DNA of 64,000 nt from Stramonita haemastoma (Eukaryota; Mollusca; Gastropoda; Neogastropoda; Muricidae), in assembly GCA_030674155.1 (NCBI GenBank), contig CM060327.1, forward strand, positions 21,354,293 through 21,418,292, read 5' to 3'. Made by a program: the position numbers and the translations under genes. The notes under the pieces were generated by a model. It made no database searches and was not told the origin of the DNA. It saw only the letters and a program-made list of their open reading frames with translations. Positions 1-10,491 of this stretch are shown here, piece after piece (position 1 is the stretch's first letter; each line of letters starts with the position of its first letter).

Positions 1-53
<53 letters not shown>

Positions 54-830
54 AAAATTCAGAGTATTTTCTTCATGCTAGTCAAACCTCAAATATTCAA
101 GAGAGAGCTTCAATCTTTCGATATGTACTAACCCAGCATGCTATTCATAAGTTCAGAAATTTCATTTTCCTACTATGTTTTTTTTTATTTTTCATGATTT
201 TTTTTAATAACCATTACAAATGGGCTGAAAAGCAAGGGAGAGAACTGGCCGTCCCAAGTGAGTTAACAAATATCTCTATGGGGCTTGAACTCAGGCTTGA
301 TTTCTGGCCGTCAAATCACACCATCCTCAGAACAAATGTGACGCTCCACCACATAATGAGACGCATTGCACCGGATTCAATTTTTAGTTATTGACATGTT
401 ATCACACTGTACTAAAATGGCTATACAATACAAAAAACAGATTGAAAATTCAGAGAATTCTAGGAAAAGTTATTGCAAGTTGAAATGCTAGACTGCAGGA
501 AATGACAAAATGAGAAATTGACAAGTTTAGCATCCTATAGGTGGTCAGAATGAGGGCTCTGGTATTTTTAAAACACGTTTTAAGGCAAAAGGAAACAAAA
601 TTATGATTTGATATTTCATTATAAGGTAGACTAATGGCTATACTTCAATAATCAATCAAACTCTAAAAATTGCCAACTTAACCCCACCTGCCTTTAACGG
701 CTCCTAGCGTAAAAGTGGGTTATGTGCTAAGTGACTCATTTCATGGTGGAGCGCCACAAATGTTATGAAAGGGAGAGATGCAGATCTCTACAAATATCTA
801 CAGCAAGAGACTAGACCTACAAAACTGTCC
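1..830. other. Intron of pyridoxal kinase with a dispersed repeat
   Basis: The stretch opens with a (CT)n run to position 49. Positions 52-262 are a dispersed repeat with a second copy at 45555-45792; both contain the phrases caatcttt, taacccagcat and attacaaatggg. The rest is unremarkable AT-rich sequence, and no coding exon is evident. Confidence 0.6.
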
Positions 831-839
831 GATGCTCAC

Positions 840-923
840 CAAAAATGAGGTTGGGGTTGGTCTTCTTCATCTCTGCGATGCGTTCCCCCACTTTCTCCAG
901 GAAAGACTCTTTTCCAATGTAGC
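840..923 (-). CDS. PDXK: Pyridoxal kinase exon 4
   Basis: The exon encodes [15 protein letters not shown] through NPNLIF, entering and leaving at phase 1. The acceptor is TTCCCAG and the donor GTGAGC. The segment matches the region just before the CDPVMGD motif of the family. No further exon was recognised between here and position 1, so the rest of the gene is outside the window. Confidence 0.88.
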
Positions 924-1025
924 CTGGGAAAAGATGGCAATTAGAAATTGTACAGAAAAAAAGCAATGTTTTACCAGTGCATACACACAGACACACACAG
1001 ACACACACAGACACACACAGACACA

Positions 1026-1104
<79 letters not shown>

Positions 1105-1218
1105 GGAACAGATGACATTTACAAAACTGCACACACACGGGGACTGGATGTAAAAAACCACACGAGTGCTTATTCCATTATCCTCGATATAAAAGAATCA
1201 AACAATCAATCAATCAAT

Positions 1219-1291
<73 letters not shown>

Positions 1292-4200
1292 ACACACACA
1301 CTCTTAGTCTTAGCTGCCTATACTCTTCATATGCACATGAAGAGTATAACTATATAAGCAGCTAAGACTAAGAGTGTGTAAGTGCTTGATGATGGTAGGG
1401 ATGATAACAATCTCAACATACCATTTCAGAGCATAATGATTTTATGTTCATCATTTTAATGTAGGCCTTGACCCTTTTCTTACAAATGCATACACTGTAC
1501 ATAACAAAGCTTTAGCCTGGGCCAGAAGCGATACATGTTATTATACCCATGGACACTTCACACAAATCAAAATTAAACACAGAGGAAAAGTTGATGACAC
1601 TTATGTCCTGATTCTCACGAATAAACAATTATATTGATTGCAAATCCATTAAAAAAAAAATTTTTAAAGCTCTTTTCTATTGACATTCTTACCTGTCAGC
1701 ACATGTGAAAACTGCATCAGGTTGTTTATTTGCAAGCCTTCGAACAAGTCGCCCACATCTTGTGCATTCAGCACCTGCCCCTTCCATTTTCCGTATCCTG
1801 AAAAACATAGATTTAGTTTTTCTTACTGAAACATGGTTAAAACCACAAGGCAACGAACCAAAAATAAAACAGCTGACACCACCTGGCTACAAAACTCGCT
1901 CTTTCCCTAGACTCTCTCGTGGAGGTGGCATTGCCATCACCTACAGAGACACTCTGCACCCAGCTCTTTCTTTCTGTCACTCTCTCCTTTTCTCACCTGC
2001 ATCCTTTGAAGTCTGTGAACTCAACCTCAGCTTACCCGGCCACTCTATAACTTTCTGCTGTCTGTACCGTCCACCTCCTAGCCGTAAAAACAATCTGACA
2101 TCTTCCCTTTTTCATCAAGAATTCCAGTCACTCCTGGATCACTACAGCCTCTCTCCAAAGAAACTTATCATTCTCGGCGACTTCAACTTTCACTTTGACA
2201 ACCAGTCCTGTCCTGATGTCAAGCGTCTTTCTCTTTCTCTGTCCAACCAGTCTCTCTCCCAGCTGGTCAACGAGCCAACACACAGGGCAGGTCATATCTT
2301 AGACTGGCTCATTACTGATCTTTCACTTAATCTCGTCACATCTGTGTTAGTCACTAATGAACTGCTTTCTGATCATTCCGCCATTCTCTTCTCTCTCAAC
2401 ATCACTAGGCCTATCAAAAAAAAAAAAGTGCGTCACCCGTCGCAATCTCAAGGCAATTGACATTCAAACTTTTTCTTCTCAAGCTGCCCAACACCTATCT
2501 AACACCCCTGAACATACTGACCCTTCTGAACATTACAACACTGTTTTAAGCCAGCTGCTCGATGAGCACGCACCTCCCACTGATGTTGTTCTGCCTGATA
2601 GGCCCTGTGTCCCATGGTATACCCACGACATACTGGTTGCAAAGCGCAAACGCCGACAACTTGAGCGAAAATGATGAAAAACAAAAACAGAAATCAACAA
2701 ACAGCTCTTCCAGAAATAAATAAACAAAGTCAAAACCTTAATCCACTCAGCGAAGACAAACTATTACTCTGCTCAAGTTCTTGATGCCACGTCCATGAAA
2801 TCTCTTTTTTCCCTCACCTCAACTCTCCTCGGATCTGCAAAGGCTAGCCCTCTGCCTACTGTCCACAGCCACTCTGAACTTCCTGCTCTATTCTCCTCAT
2901 TTTTCTCCGACAAAGTCCGCAACATCCGCTCCAAACTGGATCAGACTTCTTTCCAACCTGTGTCTCCTGATCCCCAATTCACTGGCACTCCTCTCCTTTT
3001 CTTTCACCCAACAAGCGAGAAAGAAATCAAGAACATTCTGAAAGAAATGACAATAAAATCATGCGATCTCGATCTTGTACCTGCTTCTCTTTTCATTCAG
3101 TGCATTCCACAGCTTATACCTACTATCACAAAAATAGTAAACTCATCTCTTCTTTCTGGAAATTTTCCATCAGCTCTCAAAACTGCGATAGTCACACCTC
3201 TACTCAAAAAGCACGACCTTGATCCTAACATCCTGAAGAACTATAGACCTGTTTCTAATCTGCCTTTTATCTCTAAAGTCCTTGAAAAAGTTGTTCTGAA
3301 ACAGCTCAATAGCCATCTTCTTTCCAATAATCTCTTTCCCCCTTTTCAGTCTGCCTATCGCGTCAACCACAGCACTGAAACCACCCTGGTTCATACTCTA
3401 AACATGCTTCTCCATGCTTCTGACTCAGGGAAAATCTCCCTTCTTACTCTTCTCGATTTATCTGCTGCCTTTGACACTATTGACCATTCAATTCTTCTCT
3501 CCCGTCTCCAAAACATGTTTGGCATTAAAGGCACAGCCCTCACCTGGTTCACTTCATACCTAGCAGACCGGGTCCATACAGTTGCAGTGAACAAGATTCA
3601 ATCAGCACCTGCCATACTGGAATGTGGTGTCCCTCAGGGATCAGTTCTGGGCCCTCTTCTTTTTACCCTCTATACTGCTCCATTGTCACATATAATAGAC
3701 CGTCATCATATCAATTATCACTTTTATGCCGACGACTCGCAGATTCAAAGCAGTGACACACCTGAAAATCTTCCTTCTCTCTTGACAAATATGACCAGCT
3801 GCCTTCAAGATATCCAACACTGGATGATACAAAACAAATTACAACTAAATGCAGATAAAACCGAAGCCATGCTCGTAGGCACCAAACACAAACTCTCCTC
3901 CATTCCAACAACTTCAATAGAATTCGGCAATACGTCAGTTCCGCTATCCACTTCTGTGAAGTATCTAGGAGTCGTTGTCGACAACACTCTTTCCATGCAA
4001 AAATTCATTACCCAAACCTGTCAGTCATGCTACTATCAACTACGGCGTATTAGCGCAATTCGAAAGTACCTGTCCACTGATGCAACATCTAAACTTGTCA
4101 CTTCTCTTATTCTCTCACGTCTGGACTATTGCAATTCTCTTTTGGCTGGTTCACTCCCTTCAACGTATACAAAACTCTGCAGCTCATCTGGTCCTCAGAA

Positions 4201-5471
4201 AGAAAAAATCTGAGCACATTACCCCTCTCTTGCAATCTCTCCATTGGCTGCCCATACCACAGAGAGTAAACTACATGATCAATACCCTCTGTTACAAATG
4301 TCTCCACAATACTGCACCCTCCTACCTCTGTGAATGTCTTCACTTGTACACACCTTCTCGCTCCCTCCGCTCGTCGGCAGATACTTTGTCCTTAAGAATA
4401 CCTAGATTCAACCTATCTACCGTCGGCCGCCGCTCTTTCTCTGTTTCTGGTCCATCGATCTGGAACGACCTTCTTCTCTCCCTCCGGCAAAAGCCTACTT
4501 ATGACATTTTCAAATCCAACCTCAAGACACACTTATTTCAAACCTAAGTTTCTCTCCTTCCGCTTCAATCTCTTACCTGTCCCTACCTTCAACATCCACC
4601 CGCCAAAGTGCATAACGTTTGTAGGTGTGTGTGTGCACGTGTGCTGCGTGCGTGCGTGTGTGTGTATATTTGAATTTGTTAAAACTGTAGATTGTTGGTG
4701 ATTGTGTGTTGTGTAGGTCAAATGCAAGCGCTTTGATTTGTTTTTGCAAGATATAGCGCTATATTTATTTATTTATTTATTTTTATTTATTTATTCTTTT
4801 ATATCGAGGATAACAGAATAAGCAACATGTGTTTTTTTTCATCCGGTCCCCGTGTGTATGCAGTTTTTGTAAATATTGTCATCTGTTCCCACTGGCACAC
4901 GATGGCCTACTCTTACGAAAAGCGGAACAGGATTTAACGTGTGCGCAAGATGTTCTGCGTGCGTTCGCACACGGGGCCTCGGTTTAAAGTCTCATCCGAA
5001 GGACTTTTGGGGAGAGTGGAGTCAGCACTGATGTTAACTCCAGGAAGAAAGTTTCCTCGACCGGATTCAAACCCGGGTCTTCAAATTGCCAGCGCAATGT
5101 TCTATACAAATTCCATGTATTATTATTATTAAAACAACACCAATTGATCAACTTTTTCATGATCTTGGTTTCTGCAGAAATGTACAGAACATAAAACAAG
5201 ACATTTACTAACTAGCATGTCCATATTAAACTTTCAGCTTTATTCTCAGCTTGAGAGTAGTGCTATGTAGAAATTATTTCTGGAAGAAAAAAATCCTTTT
5301 GTTTTATACCTAAAACACTCCAAAAGATACATTAGTTTCATTCTGAATTACCAACAAAGTATTGGTCACAAAATTGCCTATCTTATTATCTGTTGCAAAT
5401 AGTTTCATGCTGCTATTACTCACCACAAAAAAAAACTTTTTATGTAGATGAAAATGCACACACACACATGT

Positions 5472-5526
<55 letters not shown>

Positions 5527-8500
5527 ACACACACACACACACACACAAGCACACACACACGCACACAAGCACACACACACAGATGTACACAAGCACCCAC
5601 CTACCCCCCCTTCCCCCCCCCCCCCCCCACACACACACACTTATAAACATACTAGTTAACAAAACCCTAGCAACAGACAGCACCCAGCAACAAACACATC
5701 ATGGCAATTGTCAGTTATAACTCCTTCAATAAAAAAAAAAACTTAAAAAAAAACAAAAAAAAATTGACAGTTCTACTTCTAACCAATTTGAAATAATTTG
5801 AAATTACTAGGGAAGCTAACTCACTTCCAGTTTTAATGCTAGAAATCAAAATTCATTCTTCAAGCAGTCATTCTTCAAGCATTCTCCATACCTGTGTGGT
5901 TGGAAAACTGGACTGAATTGATAGTGCTGACATCAAAACCCAACACCTGCAACACAAACAATATAATCCCTTTTTACCCAGGTTTACAAATAACACACTT
6001 TAGTTTACACAACTCTTGATTAATCAACAATTTTTCAAGAGATATTTACACATGCACATGCGCACATTCACGCACGCACGCACACCGATAGCCTAGTGGT
6101 CAGAACATTGCGCTGGCAATTTGACGACCCAGGTTTGAGTCCCTTCAAGGAGATTTTTCTCCTGGAGTTAACATCAGTGCAGACTCTAATCTCCCCAAAA
6201 GTCCTTCGGATGAGACTTTAAACTGAGGCCCTGTGTGCGAACACACTTTGTCGTAAGAGTAGGCCATTGTGTGCCGCTCGGAACAGTTGACATTTACAAA
6301 ACTGCATACACACGGGGACTGGATGAAAAAAAGCATGAGTGCTTATTCCATTATCCTTGATATAAAAGAATAAGTCAATCAATCAAACATACACACACAC
6401 ACACAAACTGAAAAATAATTTTGCAGAGCTCTTCAGTTTTTTTTTAGATTTTGGAACTGGTTTTAAGAGAATGCTTTCATTAAAAAAAAAAAATTTTGAT
6501 GTTGGAAACAGCTGGCGATAACGAAAAAATTTTCATCAAATCATTAATCATAATAAACTCCACATGAAAAAAGTTTTCAAGATCCTTTCATCCACATTTT
6601 GGAACACTAAAACAAAGAAATTCATGTGAATATGAATTCACAAAAACTGTAGATCTGTAGGAAAACCATTAAACATGGGGAAAAAAATACTAAAAGATAA
6701 TCTCTGCATATCAGCAGAATAGCCTTCCTATAACAGTATATAAGATTACCCACACATCACAGGAAAAAGTACACCCAAACCAGCATCACATGCCATCAGT
6801 TACATTTAGCCAGTATTATATGTAATGTATTCATTAGTGTAAAAGTACTAGTATATGAGCACAAATGTGCACTATTTTCTTTTTTTTTGCGCAGAGGAAT
6901 GCACGTGCCAAAAACCACTAGATATGAAAATTGTCAATTTTGTAGACAAGTGGCACAGCTGCTGCAGGCCACAGATTGGCAATTAATTCATCAGGGTATG
7001 AAGAGGTTGGCACTTTTGTGACTTACACTACAAAATGAAATCTTAGACCAATGTAGACCAATGATACACTAATTTTTCTTTTTTTTTAACTGCATAATTT
7101 AATTATATTGAGAAAATATTTTAACCATCCTGGCATTCATAGTCCTCTTGCCTGTACATTGTATACATGTATAATATACAATGCAAATAGTGGATATAAT
7201 TATATGCTATGAACACGATCAATATGGTTTTTTGGTTCGTCATGTATCCACTAACTTGGAACTTACTTTAGATTAAATTCATGGTTGATCTTTCTTTTCT
7301 TGTTTGTAAAAGACTATAAAACTTAACATGTTACATGTTAAGCTTTACTGACTAAGTTACTGAGATTACGTTTTCATGATTTATCATTTTGTGTTTCAAG
7401 TGTACTGTTCAGTGCAAGCCAATGTTGACGTCTAAGAACATTTCAATCAAAAAAGAAAAATGAATTTTAAAAATCAAAATAAAAAAATCTTTTTTTTCAA
7501 ATGGAACCAACCTGCAATGGAAAAGAAACGCACTGGTTTCCAACATGTCCCCACACCACTGAACTCTGAACTGATAGAATACGCCAGTCTCCATCAGCAA
7601 CACTACCCATGTCTCCTCTTTCTGCTTCCTTGATTGCAGTCTTGTCCATTCCCTATCTTCTTCCTCCTTTCTTTTTTTTCCTCAGTTTTTTTCTTCAGGG
7701 GGAGGGTTCTTTAATCCTTGTGCGGAATACCAAATAGAGAATGGTGGCAGCGTCTGGTTGGATTGTTTTGTGATTTTCGTTCAATTTCACTTTTTGGAGG
7801 GGTTTTCATTAACGCCAAATTAGGTTGTTGTTTTTTTTAACCACAGCTCTTAACTGTAAGTAACTCATAGTAATTAAGTGAGTAATAGTAATATACACTA
7901 ATTACATTTTTTGACACATTTTCTTGCAATTTCTGATAAAATCAAACAAGCCCTGCCAGGAAACTGAATAATTCATAACTTTACACAGTTTGTATTTATA
8001 AATCCATTTTTGTGTAATCTTGAGCTTACGCAGCAAAAAAAATTATATAATCGCAAGTTTACATAGCAAAAAGTTTTAATCACTTCCTCACTAAGCATGA
8101 ACTCATTAAACTGAGCTTGCATAGTTACAGCATCAATGAATTAAGCTAGCACCATACTGTCAGTGTCATTAAAATAAGCCAGCACCACACTGTCACTGTT
8201 TAAAGTAATCCAACACCACAGTCACTGTTTAAAGTAAGTTAGAACCACAGTCACTATTTAATCTAGAACCACTGTCACTATTTAAAGTGAGCCAGAATCA
8301 CACTGTCACTATCTAATCCAGAACCACACTGTTACTATCTAATCCAGAACTACAATGTCACTCTATACTGTCACTATTTAATCTAGAACCACACTGTCAC
8401 TATTCATAAGTAACTTTGTAAGCCACTGCCACACACTAACAGTAACAGAACACAGCCTACATCCGACACGATCTTGACCAGATAAGTAACATCCAAAATG

Positions 8501-9582
8501 AATCAAGGCTCAACAGCACTAAGTTTACTGGTCTATCAAACTGTAGGACTATAATTTACATAATTTAATTACAACACTCTACAGCTGACTACCTAAACAA
8601 TCAAGAATTGAGAGCGCTACACGAAGAATAAGAGTGTACTTTGACAAAAGCGGATGGAAATATTAGTAGTAGTATAAAATCATCACTTATAACACTCGTC
8701 TTCTCACAGCAACTCTACTGTTCGGTAACTCAACTTCAAGGCTATGCTCAGTAACTCAACTGTATTAAGTAAAAAGAACACACTGTGTGTGAATACTTTC
8801 AGCTCAAAATTTGTAACCCTACTGACATGGCCTGAGGGGAATATATTATATAATAACAGTATTTACAACACTGACCCAACTGTCTACCTAGTAAGTTTAC
8901 ACAGAATGCTGATAAAGCATGGACTGAAGATACCACATCAGCAGAGCACAGGCTGTAGTATACTGTATACAGTCTGTGTAAATTTTGTGAACCAGCCAAG
9001 ACTTATTATAAACTAGGGGCCTTTTCTGACAGTGCAACTCTTATTCTTCAATGTTTAATGTATATGGATACATGTATACATGTTCATATCATAATACTAG
9101 CTACAGATGAAGAATGGTTTCAGGTTGAAAAGACTTTGATTGCAGTTGGTTGATATTTTGGATTGTTGTTTAGACATAGTTGTCAGCAGGGTTAACATTT
9201 GAATTTAGTTATGACCAACATAAATTATCCCATTCACAGCGTTCAGGTTCTCAGAAAACTAAGTCTTCAGCTTTTTTTCATTCTGAAAGATTTTTTTTTT
9301 TAACATTTGAAAACTTTAATAACTCATCTTGCATAATTGTCAACAACAACCACTGTAAATAAAATTGTGTAACTTTATCTGAAATATATCTATCCTATGT
9401 CAGTGACCTCTGTTTTAGGATTAGTTCAATTAGTTTCTGATTTGCAAAATGTTACATTTCTAGCAAAATCTTCAGTATTTGACTTTTCAGATATATACTT
9501 AATACACTGCTTAGTTAATCATACAACCTGTGGCAGTAAAGTCCCCCCCCCCCCTCTCTCTCTCTCTGTCTCTGTCTCTCTC

Positions 9583-9619
<37 letters not shown>

Positions 9620-9676
9620 GTCTGTCTGTCTCTCTGTCTCTCTGTCTCTCTCTCTGTCTGTCTCTCTCTCTCTGTG

Positions 9677-9763
<87 letters not shown>

Positions 9764-10433
9764 GTCTCTCTATCTGTCTGTCTCTCTCTCTCTGTGTCTC
9801 TCTGTCTCTCTCTCTCTCTTGCTGGAAAAAAAAAGTTTGCAAATTTGTAGTAGCCGTAAACTTAGAATACAGATCATCATCTCTTCATAATCCCCTGAGG
9901 CATAAGCTTCCACATAGTGCCGCTATATACATTATATAACTTATAAGCCAATGTGAACAGTCCTTTTGCTTCATATCTCTATTAAACAATAATGCAATTA
10001 ATAATATGAAATGCTGTATCAACTACTATTTTCTAAACTAAAGTGATTCATGTTGTTTGCTTTTGATTGCTAAGCAAAAAACCACCATTAAATTACAATG
10101 TGACTCTCCAGTTGCAAACAGATTCACCTTGACCAGGCTGGGTGTAAACTATAGAAATTGTTGGAAAAATTGTGTAAGCGTGGTGTCATAAACAATTCTA
10201 CTGTGAGAGATTGAAAGTGTAAAATTGGCATTTTTTACTTACTTAACTAAATTCTTAATTTTAGAGCAGTCGAAAAAGTCTTGAATTATCCCAAAGTTAG
10301 AACCCTAGCAAAGGAAAAAAACAAACAAACAAACAGGATTTAGGATTCTTTCAATTAGTGAATTTTAAATGTTGAATTTTCAAAAGAATTAAGGGGTGTA
10401 TGTGTGTGGGGGTATGTGTGTGGGTATGTGTGT

Positions 10434-10491
<58 letters not shown>

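Larger units (their letters stand above)
1800..5130 (+). mobile_element. 5'-truncated non-LTR retrotransposon (CR1/L2-like), decayed, with nested SINE
   Basis: The element starts inside the apurinic endonuclease domain ([10 protein letters not shown]). It continues through the endonuclease motifs GDFNFH and LSDHSAI, then a reverse transcriptase with [32 protein letters not shown] and the catalytic YADDSQ. A C-terminal region has [12 protein letters not shown] and ends about 4547. The frame is broken at an A-run near 2416, near 2674 and near 4170, so it is not autonomous. The 3' end (4714-4763, continuing at 5102-5130) carries a GCGCTATA motif, AAATTCCATGTATT and an (ATT)n tail. It lies antisense in a pyridoxal kinase intron. 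The clade assignment is by motif only. Confidence 0.88.

Noticed and set aside
194..394. Short plus-strand frame of 66 codons
   Set aside because: Lies partly in a dispersed repeat also found at 45555-45792; no conserved motif.
778..1365. Plus-strand frame of 195 codons
   Set aside because: It runs over CT and CA repeats and the antisense of pyridoxal kinase exon 4; no protein family resemblance.
1705..1799. LINE protein starting at 1705
   Set aside because: The first 30 codons are the antisense of pyridoxal kinase exon 3; LINE homology starts only near 1800.
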